Assembly: GCF_022828475.1 (NCBI RefSeq)
Contig: NZ_CP059557.1
Span: 3,891,470-3,955,469 of the forward strand
Length of the DNA: 64,000 nt
Direction: 5' to 3'
From: Saccharopolyspora gloriosae
GTDB taxonomy: Bacteria > Actinomycetota > Actinomycetes > Mycobacteriales > Pseudonocardiaceae
Under the pieces are notes generated by a model, which worked only from the letters and a program-made list of their open reading frames with translations, was not told the DNA's origin and did not search any database. The position numbers were made by a program, and so were the translations under genes. This document shows, one piece after another, positions 39,631-47,945 of this stretch (the first letter of the stretch is position 1; each line of letters starts with the position of its first letter).

Positions 39631-39819
39631 TCACTGCTGGGAGTTGTTCTTCCTGCGTTGCCAGAGGATGACGCCGCCCTGCGCGACGGCGGCGAGGGCG
39701 ATGAGGCCCACGGCGATCCCGACGGGCCAGGACCAGCCGATGTAGATGGCCGCACCCACCACCACGGCGAGGCACACGAGCGTCCTGATCAGGAACAACG
39801 TCATGCTCCGGGTACTCAT
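39631..39819 (-). CDS. Small two-helix membrane protein
   Basis: A 62-residue protein with two hydrophobic helices (about 8-23 and 27-45) and a basic tail ending QRRKNNSQQ. The ATG at 39819 has GAGGAGTGTCCTG before it. It converges on the Hsp70-like gene, 13 bases from its end. The function is unknown. Confidence 0.65.
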   Translation of the reverse strand: MSTRSMTLFLIRTLVCLAVVVGAAIYIGWSWPVGIAVGLIALAAVAQGGVILWQRRKNNSQQ

Positions 39820-39921
39820 CAGGACACTCCTCGCTTTCCGGGGCGAACGCGGCAACGCCCCGCGAAACCCTACACACGGCCGCCCCGCCCACCACCGGGA
39901 CGGGATGCGAACCGGCCCAGG

Positions 39922-40125
39922 TCAACGATCGAAACGACCAGCCTTGACCGCAGCGAGGAAGGCTCCGAAGGCATCCGGCGAAGTCGCCAGAACCGGCGAC
40001 CCAGCACCCAGCTTGCTGTCCCGCAACAACGCCCGCCTGGGTAAGTTCACCGCCACTTCAACGCAATTACCTCCGCTCTGAGATCGGCTGCTCTTACGCC
40101 ACTCGGGCGAACCTTGATCCATCAT
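39922..40125 (-). CDS. DUF397 protein
   Basis: A 67-residue DUF397 protein. The signature is complete: WRKSSRSQSGGNCVEVA near the N-terminus, then LLRDSKLGAGSPVL and a terminal FLAAVKAGRFD. DUF397 proteins of streptomycetes and relatives pair with Scr1-type DNA-binding proteins encoded next door and modulate them, in a toxin-antitoxin-like or developmental setting. Its start overlaps the stop of that regulator (ATGA). Confidence 0.88.
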   Translation of the reverse strand: MMDQGSPEWRKSSRSQSGGNCVEVAVNLPRRALLRDSKLGAGSPVLATSPDAFGAFLAAVKAGRFDR

Positions 40126-40982
40126 GGCTTCTCCTGTTCCTGCAACGCGATGTCCTCAGCGATGCTACGAACAAGGTCGATGGACTGAGCAGTGGACATG
40201 GACGAAGCGCGAACCTCGTCAAACAAGTACCGGCACGCGTCCACCTCTGAACGTTCATCGACCACGTGACCGCCGAGTGGCGACTCGAGGAAGGCGACGT
40301 CTTCTCCTTCGTCGAACCGGAGAATGGTGAGCGATCCGCTCTGGCAGGCGTAGGCGCCAGCACTCAGCGGCAGCACCTGCAAGAGGACGTTCTGCTGGTT
40401 CGCCATCGACACGAGGTGGGCGAGCTGGTCCCGCATCACTGAGAGACCGCCGACGGGCCGACGCAGCACCTCTTCCGTCACCACGGCTCGAAGCTCGAGT
40501 GGCGTGGACTCCGCCAAACGCCGCTGTCGTTCCATTCGAGCGTTGACTCTCGCGTCGATGTCCGGCGGATTGGTCAGGTAACGACCAGCGCGGTGAATCT
40601 CGTACGCGTATTCCTTGGTCTGAAGCAGGCCTGGAACGAGCGTCGGTTCGAAGGTGAGCATCTCGCGCGCTTCGGACTCGAACGCGATGAACGGAGCCGC
40701 CCAGGTGGGAAGCCGATAGCTTTCCCACCACCCGCGGTGAGACGCCTCCGGCCGAAGCGCTTCGAGCTGCTCGCGCACCTCGGTCGATGCCTCGTAGATG
40801 TCCAGCAGCCGTCGGAGTTCATCTGCCTTGACGACCGATCTGCCCTTTTCCTGGTGCCTGATCTTCGACTCGGAGTAGCCGATCAACTCAGCGGCGTCAC
40901 GCGGAGAAAGTTCCTTCATTTCCCGAAGATTCCGCAGCCACGACCCGAGCTGCCTACGCCTAGCGGTGGGCGCAACGGACAC
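40122..40982 (-). CDS. XRE-type regulator with DUF5753 domain (Scr1 family)
   Basis: A 286-residue regulator. An N-terminal helix-turn-helix (about 11-66, with LRNLREMKELSPRDAAELIGYSES and KIRHQEKG regions) is followed by a DUF5753 domain (about 90-275), which includes VPGLLQTKEYAYEIH and LRRPVGGLSVMRDQL. This class (Scr1, BldB-linked) usually works with a DUF397 partner. It is divergent from a small zinc-finger-like gene at 41078, and the gap between (40983-41077) holds TGACGCGTCA-type inverted sequence near 41012-41045 that may be its operator. Confidence 0.87.
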   Translation of the reverse strand: MSVAPTARRRQLGSWLRNLREMKELSPRDAAELIGYSESKIRHQEKGRSVVKADELRRLLDIYEASTEVREQLEALRPEASHRGWWESYRLPTWAAPFIAFESEAREMLTFEPTLVPGLLQTKEYAYEIHRAGRYLTNPPDIDARVNARMERQRRLAESTPLELRAVVTEEVLRRPVGGLSVMRDQLAHLVSMANQQNVLLQVLPLSAGAYACQSGSLTILRFDEGEDVAFLESPLGGHVVDERSEVDACRYLFDEVRASSMSTAQSIDLVRSIAEDIALQEQEKP

Positions 40983-41077
40983 TGATCATCCTCCGATTGA
41001 GCGATGGACGCGCTGACGCGTCAACCAATAATGTCTGACGCGTCAACATTAGACTTCGACAGTACAACGGGGGCAAC

Positions 41078-41317
41078 TTGACGAATCAAGCTATCGGGCC
41101 GTCAAAGCGCCACTACTGGCGCCCGGCGAGTGATGGGCGCAGGCATGCGTTCCGGGGTTGGCGGTGGGACGGGAAGACCGAGGCGAGCTCGGTGTGCGGT
41201 GTGGACGTGACGCTGTCCGGAGCCACCGACGAAACCGAGTGGGTCGTGGCGCCCAGCTGCCTCGACTGCAACTCGGTGCTGTGCAACGAGAAGCGTGGAG
41301 GGGGCGATCATGGATGA
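41078..41317 (+). CDS. Small zinc-finger-like protein
   Basis: A 79-residue protein with Cys40, Cys61, Cys64 and Cys69 and His24, set as HAF...SSVCG...SCLDCNSVLC. The Cys-x2-Cys pair suggests zinc binding. Small proteins of this layout are common beside Scr1-type regulators in Pseudonocardiaceae. The start is a TTG at 41078 after CGGGGGCAAC. It overlaps the next start by four bases. Confidence 0.6.
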   Translation: MTNQAIGPSKRHYWRPASDGRRHAFRGWRWDGKTEASSVCGVDVTLSGATDETEWVVAPSCLDCNSVLCNEKRGGGDHG

Positions 41318-41643
41318 TCGAGGGTTTCGCGGTCGATGCGACCGGCCTGACGCACGTGGCGGAGCTGAGCAGCGGACGAACGCTGTGCGGTGTCGTTGTT
41401 GCGGCGGCTCAGGCGATTCCGCCCAGGAGCACCTGCGGATCATGTGTGGCGGAGAGTCTCCTCGCCTGCGCGCGGCGGACCTCGCGCGACCGGAGCGATC
41501 TCGGTTCGAGCCCTGGGCTCGCGGGCCTGGTGAGCACCGATGGCATCGTGTCCTGCGGTGTGCTGGAGGCGCCCTGCCGCGAGCCTGCGGCGGCTACGTC
41601 CGAGGCCCGCTGGAGCTCGTTCGAGCCGCTGCCCCTGCGCTGA
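41314..41643 (+). CDS. Small zinc-finger-like protein, possibly frameshifted
   Basis: A 109-residue reading frame starting at ATG 41314 with GGAGGGGGCGATC upstream. The first half has LTHVAELSSGRTLCG and STCGSCV (His14, Cys25, Cys41, Cys44), the layout seen in small Pseudonocardiaceae zinc-finger-like proteins. A second such motif seems split: STDGIVSCGVLE is in this frame, but LISLCHDCLTAHDG is in the next frame, which ends at 41741. A lost or gained base near 41580-41630 would join them. This may be a true second-half decay or a sequencing slip; confidence in the C-terminal end is low. Confidence 0.45.
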   Translation: MIEGFAVDATGLTHVAELSSGRTLCGVVVAAAQAIPPRSTCGSCVAESLLACARRTSRDRSDLGSSPGLAGLVSTDGIVSCGVLEAPCREPAAATSEARWSSFEPLPLR

Positions 41644-41835
41644 TCTCGCTGTGCCACGACTGCCTCACCGCCCACGACGGGCGCGACGCACCGCCGGTGA
41701 TCTGGCCCGCGGTCGACCTCATACGTCCCCGCGCCGCCTGAATCAGCGCCCCGAACTCGGATCCGGAGCACCGGGTCCGCGCAGACCTCCTGAACGCCGC
41801 GGCACTCCCCGACTCCGGCCGCGCGAGGGAGGGAC

Positions 41836-41873
41836 GGGAATCCCGCACCCGCCCGCACGGGTGCGGGATTCCC
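41836..41873. terminator. Strong 16-bp stem terminator
   Basis: GGGAATCCCGCACCCG (41836-41851) and its exact complement (41858-41873) enclose a 6-base loop, followed by CATTT. It is among the longest perfect stems in the window outside the repeat family, and ends the zinc-finger-like gene unit. The 458 bases between 41643 and the next gene hold no other firm feature. Confidence 0.6.
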
Positions 41874-42101
41874 CATTTACGGCACCAGCCACGAGGAAGG
41901 AGAGTTCCGATTCTGGACGGTTGATCGCCCAGCGCGCGGAATCGTGCGGCGAGCGGCGCGGAGAGAGTGCGGCATTACAGATCGGCATAATCCACGTCCC
42001 GGGCGCGAGTGCCGCTCAGGAATCCGCGCGATCAATTCCCCGCACAACCGCTCGGCGGGCTAATCTTCTGCTCACGCGATGTCGCCCGGATTGGGGGATC
42101 C

Positions 42102-42533
42102 ATGAGCGAGGAGATTCCGAACAGGACGCACAACGTCGTCTCCGGAACCAGCGAGCACACCGTGCAGGTCGGGGCGGTGCACGGGAACGTGACGATCGGG
42201 CGGCCCTGGAGCACTGGCCGGACGCACCGCATGAGCGTGTTCGGCGCACCGATCGCCGCCGCACTGCTCGCGTTCTGCTTGTCCGACGCGCCCGCGCCCG
42301 ATCAGCGCACGGAAGTCGCGCCCGCGGTCGTCCCGTCTGCTCCGGCGCCACCGCCGCCGGAGCAGACGGAAATCGGCTCCGCCGGAACCGGGCACGGGGA
42401 CACCAAGATCTCCTCGCGCTCCGGCTCGCCCGAAGGACCGTCTACCGGGGCGCAGTGCGAGGGAACCGGGGAGAACACGCGCTGCGATGTCTCGTCCTCG
42501 TTGACCTACACGCCTCTCGGCCGGCAGCCGTGA
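42102..42533 (+). CDS. Small membrane protein with NxVSG...VQxG repeat motif
   Basis: A 143-residue protein. The N-terminal 31 residues carry NVVSGTSEHTVQVGAVHGNV, a motif (N-x-V-S-G ... V-Q-x-G-x-x-x-G-x-V) seen at the start of many unrelated actinomycete regulatory or conflict proteins. One membrane helix lies at about 46-61, then a Pro/Ser/Thr-rich outer tail with two cysteines (QCEG, RCDV) that could form a disulfide. The start follows GGGGGATCC. The function is unknown. Confidence 0.6.
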   Translation: MSEEIPNRTHNVVSGTSEHTVQVGAVHGNVTIGRPWSTGRTHRMSVFGAPIAAALLAFCLSDAPAPDQRTEVAPAVVPSAPAPPPPEQTEIGSAGTGHGDTKISSRSGSPEGPSTGAQCEGTGENTRCDVSSSLTYTPLGRQP

Positions 42534-42567
42534 TCGGGCAGGCCCGGCACCGCCGCTGCCGCGACGC

Positions 42568-42607
42568 GGAACGGGCCGCTCACCCCACCCGGCGAACGGC
42601 CCGTTCC
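42568..42607. terminator. Degenerate palindromic repeat between convergent genes
   Basis: GGAACGGGCCGCTCA (42568-42582) can pair with CGAACGGCCCGTTCC (42593-42607) with a mismatch. It is a short relative of the 47-base repeat family and lies between convergent genes, so a bidirectional terminator role is plausible. Confidence 0.45.
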
Positions 42608-42624
42608 TCCCTCCCCGACCACTG

Positions 42625-43242
42625 TCAGCAGCGTCGGGAGATCCACTCGGCGGCTGCGCGCACGCCGGGCGAAGTGATCTGGTGCCCGCCGGGATGCCAC
42701 TGCTCGGTGACCTCCGCGCCGCGGGCTCGCAGTGCCTCGACCAGGGCGTTCGCCGCCGAGGTCGGGGCCATCGGATCGGCCTCGCCGTTGCCGAGGAACA
42801 CCCGCGTGCCCGCCAAGTCCTGCTGCGGCGGTTCCGGAACCGGCAGCATCGAGGCGAACAGCACCGCTTCCCGCAACACGTCCGGACGCAGCAGCGTCAA
42901 CGCGGCGGCGATGTTGGCGCCGTTGGAGAAACCGACCGCGACCAGCCGCCTGCCCCGCAGGCCGTAAGCGTCGGTGGCTTCCGTGATGAAGTCCGCGAGC
43001 TGGTGGGTGCGGGCCACCACGTCATCGGTGTCGAACACGCCCTCGGCCAGCCGCCTGAACCAGCGAGCCGCACCACCTTCCGAGACCGGACCGGCCGGCG
43101 CCAGCACCGGAGATCGCGGGCTGAGCTGATCGGCGACGCCGCGCAGGTCCGTCGGCGAACCACCGGTGCCGTGCAACAGCAACAGGACCGGCGCGTCCGC
43201 CGCGCCCTCGACGTGGTCGTGGGCAAGCGACAACTCGCTCAT
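42625..43242 (-). CDS. Phospholipase/carboxylesterase-family hydrolase, MhqD-like
   Basis: A 205-residue alpha/beta hydrolase. The catalytic triad is Ser106 (GFSNGAN), Asp156 (NGEADP) and His187 (GGHQIT), with HGTGG (24-28) as oxyanion loop. It belongs to the same family as Bacillus MhqD, which is co-regulated with quinone-cleaving dioxygenases. Its start overlaps the dioxygenase stop by ATGA, so the pair is translated together. It probably hydrolyses a ring-cleavage or conjugate ester; the substrate is unknown. Confidence 0.78.
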   Translation of the reverse strand: MSELSLAHDHVEGAADAPVLLLLHGTGGSPTDLRGVADQLSPRSPVLAPAGPVSEGGAARWFRRLAEGVFDTDDVVARTHQLADFITEATDAYGLRGRRLVAVGFSNGANIAAALTLLRPDVLREAVLFASMLPVPEPPQQDLAGTRVFLGNGEADPMAPTSAANALVEALRARGAEVTEQWHPGGHQITSPGVRAAAEWISRRC

Positions 43243-44204
43243 GCTTCGGCCCCCGGATTGTTCTCGGCTGGCAGGTTCAGCTTCGGCAGCATCCGGTCGA
43301 TCTCGGCGCGGTTCGGTTCCAGCCACGGAGGCAGTTTCAACGCGCGGCCGAGTTCCAACAGCGGCTCGTCCGCGGTGAAACCGGGCTCGTCGGTGGCGAT
43401 CTCCAACAGGGTCCCGCCCGGCTCGCGGAAGTAGATCGACCGGAAGTACTGGCGGTCCAGAATGGACGTCACGTTGACGCCGGAGCCTGCCAGTTCCTCC
43501 CGCCACGTCGCCTGCGTCCCCTCGTCCGGAGCCCGCCACGCCACGTGGTGCACCGCGCCCGCGGCCACCAGCCCCTGCGGAACGTCCGGGGTGACCAGCA
43601 CGTCGACGAACGCACCGGGGCCGCCCTCGCCCGCGGCGAACCGGAACCGGTTGCCGTCCTGGGCGGCGAACGACAGCCCGAGACCGTCGAACATCGCGGC
43701 AGTGGCCTCCTCGGCGGTGACCGACAACGTGACCGAGTGCAGCCCCCGCACCCCGTGCTCGGCGGGAACGATGCCGTTGTCCCACGGCGCCCTCGGATCG
43801 CCCTGCGGGTGCGCGACCAGCGACAGCGCCAGGCCGTCCGGGTCCCGGAAGTGCAACGCGTCCTCGCCGTCGCGGTTCTGCACCTGCCCGACCTCGACGC
43901 CCTGCGCGGTGAGGTGCTGCTTCCACCAGCCGATCGACGCCTCCGGGACGGAGAACGAGGTGGTGGTGGCCTGGCCGGTGCCGTGACGCCCGCTCGGCGC
44001 TCCCTTCCACGGGAAGAACGTCAGCAGCGAGCCCGGCCGTCCGGCCTCGTCACCGTAGTAGAGGTGGTAGGTGCCCGGATCGTCGAAGTTCACCGTCGTC
44101 TTGACCAGGCGCAGGCCGAGCGTCCGCAGGTAGAAGTCCGCGTTCCGCTGCGGGTCGCCCGCGATCGCAGTGACGTGGTGCAGCCCGCTGGTCGCGATGC
44201 TCAT
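43239..44204 (-). CDS. VOC-family ring-cleaving dioxygenase, MhqO-like
   Basis: A 321-residue two-module vicinal-oxygen-chelate protein of the hydroquinone/PcpA-type dioxygenase family that includes Bacillus MhqO. Metal-site segments are LHHVTAIAGDPQ (7-18), the second-module VHHVAWRAPDEG and GTLLEIATDEPGF near 273-285. Members open substituted hydroquinones using Fe(II). The ATG at 44204 has GGAG upstream. The gene is 281 bases downstream of wrbA on the same strand; the gap holds nothing that I recognise. Confidence 0.82.
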   Translation of the reverse strand: MSIATSGLHHVTAIAGDPQRNADFYLRTLGLRLVKTTVNFDDPGTYHLYYGDEAGRPGSLLTFFPWKGAPSGRHGTGQATTTSFSVPEASIGWWKQHLTAQGVEVGQVQNRDGEDALHFRDPDGLALSLVAHPQGDPRAPWDNGIVPAEHGVRGLHSVTLSVTAEEATAAMFDGLGLSFAAQDGNRFRFAAGEGGPGAFVDVLVTPDVPQGLVAAGAVHHVAWRAPDEGTQATWREELAGSGVNVTSILDRQYFRSIYFREPGGTLLEIATDEPGFTADEPLLELGRALKLPPWLEPNRAEIDRMLPKLNLPAENNPGAEA

Positions 44205-44485
44205 CAAAAAACTCCATGTCTGGAAGGAAACTCGCCCGCGGCTGACCCGTGCCGGGCGCACGACCGGCCTCGTCCCGACGACCGAGGATCACCGTCACCG
44301 GTCCGCGAGCACGAGCGCTCAGCGACCTTCCCGCCGGAACGCTCCGCCGCGGAACCCCCGAAGACGGTTCTCCTCGGCGGGAAGATCGCCGAACTTCCGC
44401 CGCCCGCACGGCCACCGAAACGAGCTGGGCGGAAAGGTGCCGGAGAGACGGGGATGCGGCCCGCCCACCGGCGATCAAGGAACGC

Positions 44486-45097
44486 TCACGCGCCGTTCTT
44501 CAACTGCCGGGCGATCTTGACCACCCGCTGCGCCTGCACGCCGGCTGCGGTGCGCGTCTCGTCATCGACCTTGAGCTGCCCCTGAGCGTCGACGTGGCTC
44601 GTGCCGTACGGGTTGCCGTCGACGAACTTGGAGCCGTCCGTGTAACCGGGGCTCACGATGATGCCGCCGAAGTGGTGGATGGTGTTGTACAGCGCCAACA
44701 GCGTGGACTCCTGGCCACCGTGCTTGGTGGCGCTGGAGGTGAAGCCGCTGTAGACCTTGTCGGCCAGCAGACCCTGCTGCCACTCGCCACCGAGGGTGTC
44801 GATGAACTGCTTGAGCTGCGCGGCGATGTTGCCGTAGCGGGTCGGCGAACCGAAGATCACCGCGTCGGCCCAGACGATGTCCTCGGCCGCAACGTCCTGC
44901 ACCGACTTGGTGGCCTCGAGGTTCGCGCGCCACGCCGGGTTCGCGTCGATCGCCGCATCGGGAGCAAGCTCGGGCGCCTTGCGCAGGCGCACCTCGGCGC
45001 CGGCGTTCTCCGCCTCCGCGACCAGCGCGTTCGCGATCTCAGTGATCGTCCCGGTCGACGAGTAGTAGATGACGCTGAGCTTGACTGGGTCGGTCAT
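44486..45097 (-). CDS. wrbA: NAD(P)H:quinone oxidoreductase WrbA
   Basis: A 203-residue flavodoxin-fold FMN protein. Key regions are YYSSTGTITEIA (11-22, FMN phosphate loop), FGSPTRYGNIAAQLKQFID (about 82-100), TSSATKHGGQES and SPGYTDG. WrbA performs two-electron reduction of quinones and so prevents redox cycling. It is divergent from a MarR-type gene, with an AT-rich palindrome between, which suggests it is that regulator's main target. An in-frame extension far upstream is not coding. Confidence 0.9.
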   Translation of the reverse strand: MTDPVKLSVIYYSSTGTITEIANALVAEAENAGAEVRLRKAPELAPDAAIDANPAWRANLEATKSVQDVAAEDIVWADAVIFGSPTRYGNIAAQLKQFIDTLGGEWQQGLLADKVYSGFTSSATKHGGQESTLLALYNTIHHFGGIIVSPGYTDGSKFVDGNPYGTSHVDAQGQLKVDDETRTAAGVQAQRVVKIARQLKNGA

Positions 45098-45190
45098 GAT
45101 CCACTCCTTGACGATGCCGGGCGCCAGACCCGGCCGACTTCTCGATCGGGAGCCTCGCGGCTCCGCAGCACGAAGCGTAGGAGAATTTTG

Positions 45191-45204
45191 TCTTCCATGC
45201 AAGA
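45191..45204. promoter_or_regulatory. Candidate MarR operator
   Basis: TCTTCCATGCAAGA is a nearly perfect 14-base palindrome with one mismatched pair, in an AT-rich patch (AATTTTG before, GATATTTCC after). It is 94 bases upstream of wrbA and 68 bases before the preferred marR start, a good place for control in both directions. Confidence 0.5.
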
Positions 45205-45271
45205 TATTTCCGCACGAGACATGCGGAAGGTAGACTGGATACCGCGAACGGACGATTCGAGGGGAGATCAG

Positions 45272-45829
45272 GTGAGCGGCGGCAGCGCCACGAACACGGT
45301 CCGCGCGACCGAGACCGCAGCAGGCCAAGCAGGAGGAACCGGCGCGGCAGAGCCACAGAACCGGCCGGACCCCGCGACCGACGACGACGAGATCGTCACC
45401 TGGTGGGGACTGGTCATCGAGGGTTACCACCTCACGCAGGAACGCCTGATGGCCGAGATCGCCGACCGCTTCGGACTCGCCCCCGGCTCCTTCGACATCC
45501 TGCTTCGCCTGGTGCGCTCCCCCGAGCACAAGATGCCGATGACCCGGCTCGCCCGCGAAGCCGCGCTCAGCAGCGGCGGATTCACCAAGGTCGCCGACCG
45601 GCTCGCCGCCGCCGACCTCATCGTTCGCGAACCCTGCGACACCGACCGGCGCGTCACCTACGCCGTGCTCACCGAACACGGCAAGGACGTGGCCGAACGA
45701 GCCCGGGAAGCGTGCGCCGAAATTCTGCGCCGCCGCGTGCTCGCACCACTGGGGCTGGACCGATCCGAAGCACTGGCCGAAGCCATGCGCACCTTGCGCA
45801 CGGCCAACGGCGAGGACGGGATCTACTGA
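45272..45829 (+). CDS. MarR-family regulator, MhqR-like by context
   Basis: A MarR-type winged-helix protein, 185 residues from the GTG at 45272 (GGGGAGATCAG before it). An ATG at 45197 would add 25 residues but lies within the candidate operator. The first 35 residues are low-complexity. The MarR core follows: LVIEGYHLTQERL, ALSSGGFTKVADRLAAADL recognition helix and CDTDRRVTYAVLTEHG wing. Cys147-equivalent residues in the wing and in REACAEI might sense quinones, but this is a guess. Its stop overlaps the convergent 2H-protein gene by seven bases. Confidence 0.82.
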   Translation: MSGGSATNTVRATETAAGQAGGTGAAEPQNRPDPATDDDEIVTWWGLVIEGYHLTQERLMAEIADRFGLAPGSFDILLRLVRSPEHKMPMTRLAREAALSSGGFTKVADRLAAADLIVREPCDTDRRVTYAVLTEHGKDVAERAREACAEILRRRVLAPLGLDRSEALAEAMRTLRTANGEDGIY

Positions 45830-46356
45830 GCCGTACCGCGCAACGGCAGCCGGGCGCGTAGCGACCAGGCATCGTCGAACACGACCAGCCACGCTTCGTC
45901 GAGATCGGCGGGCGGCGGGAGATCGCCCGCCGCCCGCTCGGCGATGGCGCGGGCCTGCGGCGGGGTGACGTCGAGCGCGACGGTGACGTGTGGTTCCGCC
46001 TCGCCGTAAGCGCCGCCATAGGGCAGCAGGCCCCAGCGGGCGCAGAGCTCGGCGGTGAGTTCCCGCAGCGCTGCGTCCGGTTCCGGGCGCAGTGCCACGA
46101 ACCCCTCGTCGAGGTGTCGCGGCTCGTCGGCCACGGCGAACTCGACCCGCAGCGGGTGGCGGCGGGCGACCATCGCGGCCAGTTCCGCGACCACCTCATC
46201 GTCCACATCGGACATCTGCAGGAACGGGTAGAGGACCGTGATGTGCGCGGGAAACCCGGTGCGCACCGCACCGGGGAACCGTTCGGCGACCGCGCGCAGC
46301 AACGCATCGGCTCCGGGCACCGGGAACACCACAGCGGTGGTACCGACAGCAGGCAT
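45823..46356 (-). CDS. 2H phosphoesterase-superfamily protein (2'-5' RNA ligase-like)
   Basis: A 177-residue protein with both catalytic HxT motifs of the 2H superfamily: His38-Ile-Thr40 (PAHITVLYPF) and His123-Val-Thr125 (EPHVTVALDV). Members act on 2',3'-cyclic or 2'-5'-linked nucleotides or RNA ends. The target cannot be told from sequence. The ATG at 46356 is favoured; the frame extends upstream into the repeat array but only as repeat translation. Confidence 0.8.
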   Translation of the reverse strand: MPAVGTTAVVFPVPGADALLRAVAERFPGAVRTGFPAHITVLYPFLQMSDVDDEVVAELAAMVARRHPLRVEFAVADEPRHLDEGFVALRPEPDAALRELTAELCARWGLLPYGGAYGEAEPHVTVALDVTPPQARAIAERAAGDLPPPADLDEAWLVVFDDAWSLRARLPLRGTAQ

Positions 46357-46406
46357 ACGCCCCTTATACCGCCCCCACGCCCCACCACGCCCGAAGATCC
46401 GGTGAA

Positions 46407-46867
46407 GTGAACGGACCGTTCGTCCCATCTGGTTGGGCAAACGGTCCGCTCACTCCGCCAACGCTCCGGCGAACGATGTCCACACTCGGAAACGAGTGAA
46501 CGGACCGTTCGTCCCATCTAGTTGGGCAAACGGTCCGCTCACTCGACAGGCCTTCGGAGTCAACGGACCGTTCGACCAACAAGACTGGACGAACGGTCCG
46601 CTCACTCCACAAGCCCGCCGAAGTCAACGGACCGTTCGACCAACCTGATCGGACAAACGGTCCGTTCACTCCATCCCGGCGTCCGCGGTGAGCTGTGCTG
46701 GGACGACGGGGCTCGCGGGCGCGCTTCGGTTTTGGAGTGAACGGACCGTTTGCCCAATGGGATTGGACGAACAGGCCGTTCACTCCGTCCCACCCCGCTC
46801 GGCCGGAGCCGTCGGCGGGAGTGAGCGGACCGTTTGCCCAATGGGATGGGACGAACGGGCCGTTCAC
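46407..46867. repeat. Second array of six 47-bp palindromic repeats
   Basis: Six 47-base units lie at 46407-46453, 46496-46542, 46559-46605, 46623-46669, 46737-46783 and 46821-46867. They match the array at 34066 in length and arm sequence (GTGAACGGACCGTTCG with CGAACGGTCCGCTCAC or close variants) but differ in the middle. Unlike that array, this one lies between two divergent genes (2H protein and TetR), so it occupies the promoter side of both and cannot be only a terminator. Units 1-2, 3-4 and 5-6 are most alike in pairs. Open frames across it are repeat translations. Confidence 0.85.
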
Positions 46868-47043
46868 TCCGTTCGATCTTGCTCGCCCGGTGGGTGTCGG
46901 TCGGCTGTGGTGGGCGGGGTTGATGGTCGAGGTCGCACCTGGTGATCGGGATCTGCGAGTCGTCCGAGCTGATTGGCTAGGCTGGGTGGCCGTATCCGGC
47001 ACCGGCACGCGGCGTCCGGAACGGGCGGCGAACAGGAGCGTGC

Positions 47044-47796
47044 ATGGTGGTCAGGAAGCGGGATCCGGCGCGGACGCTGGCATTGCTGTGGCGCGCACCG
47101 GAACACCGTTCCCGCAAACCCGGCCTCGGCGCGGACGAGATCGTGCGGGCCGGCATCGCGCTCGCGGATGCCGAGGGGCTCGCCGCGCTGTCGATGCGAG
47201 GTGTCGCCGAACGGCTCGGCGCCGGGACGATGTCGCTCTACACCTACGTGCCCGGCAAGGACGACCTGATCGACGTCATGCTCGACACCGTCTACGGCGA
47301 AACCGAGGCGCCCGGCCCGGACCTCACCGGCTGGCGTGCCAGGCTCGAACATGTGGCGCGGCAGAACTGGGAACTGCACCGCAGGCACCCGTGGACGCTG
47401 GAGATCGCCACCACCCGACCGGTGCTCGGCCCGCAGGAAACCGCGAAGTACGAGCGCGAGCTGCGGACGATCGACGGCATCGGCCTCACCGAGGTCGAGA
47501 TGGATTCCGTGCTGAGCCTGGTGCTCGGCCACGCTCGCACCGCCGCACGCGGTGCGCTGGAGGCGGCGGATGCGGAGCGCCGCACCGGCCTCACCGACGA
47601 GCAGTGGTGGCAGGTGCACGCCCCGCTGCTGGACCGGCTGCTCGATCCGGAGCACTTCCCCACCGCCGCGAAGGTGGGTGGCGCGGCGGGCTCGGCGCAC
47701 GGTGCGGCGAGCAGCGCCGAGCACCACTTCGAGTTCGGCCTGGCGCGCGTCCTCGACGGCGTCGACGTCCTCATCCGATCCCGCGAAACGCCCTGA
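47044..47796 (+). CDS. TetR-family regulator with tetracycline-repressor-type C domain
   Basis: A 250-residue repressor. The helix-turn-helix covers about 28-73, with ALSMRGVAERLGAGTMSLYTYV as its core. The C-terminal part looks like the TetR_C class found in regulators of efflux pumps. It has no adjacent transporter; the nearest gene is a nitroreductase pointing towards it. No palindromic operator apart from the 47-base repeats was seen upstream, so its target is unknown. Confidence 0.82.
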   Translation: MVVRKRDPARTLALLWRAPEHRSRKPGLGADEIVRAGIALADAEGLAALSMRGVAERLGAGTMSLYTYVPGKDDLIDVMLDTVYGETEAPGPDLTGWRARLEHVARQNWELHRRHPWTLEIATTRPVLGPQETAKYERELRTIDGIGLTEVEMDSVLSLVLGHARTAARGALEAADAERRTGLTDEQWWQVHAPLLDRLLDPEHFPTAAKVGGAAGSAHGAASSAEHHFEFGLARVLDGVDVLIRSRETP

Positions 47797-47815
47797 GTTC
47801 ACGGGCCGACGTGAA

Positions 47816-47852
47816 GAGACGCCCGCTCACGACGTTGTGAAGCGTGCGTCTC
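47816..47852. terminator. Hairpin between convergent tetR and nitroreductase
   Basis: GAGACGC (47816-47822) pairs with GCGTCTC (47846-47852), and the inner bases (CGCTCAC with GTGAAGCG) extend the stem with a bulge. It lies 20 bases after the tetR stop and could end transcription from either side. Confidence 0.5.
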
Positions 47853-47945
47853 ACCTGGAGGGAACCACATCACGGCGCGCGGATCCACGACCGGCCGATA
47901 CCTCAGGGGTTCCCTCCGCCAATCCGCGAGCAGGCTGATCGGACC

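Noticed and set aside
37728-39755. Very long open frames opposite and in another frame of the Hsp70-like gene
   Set aside because: The plus-strand frame with intact ATPase motifs explains the region; the others are low-complexity Arg/Gly/Val products.
46364-47008. 214-codon open frame on the minus strand through the second array
   Set aside because: Its sequence is only repeated NGPF and SERTV words produced by the repeats.
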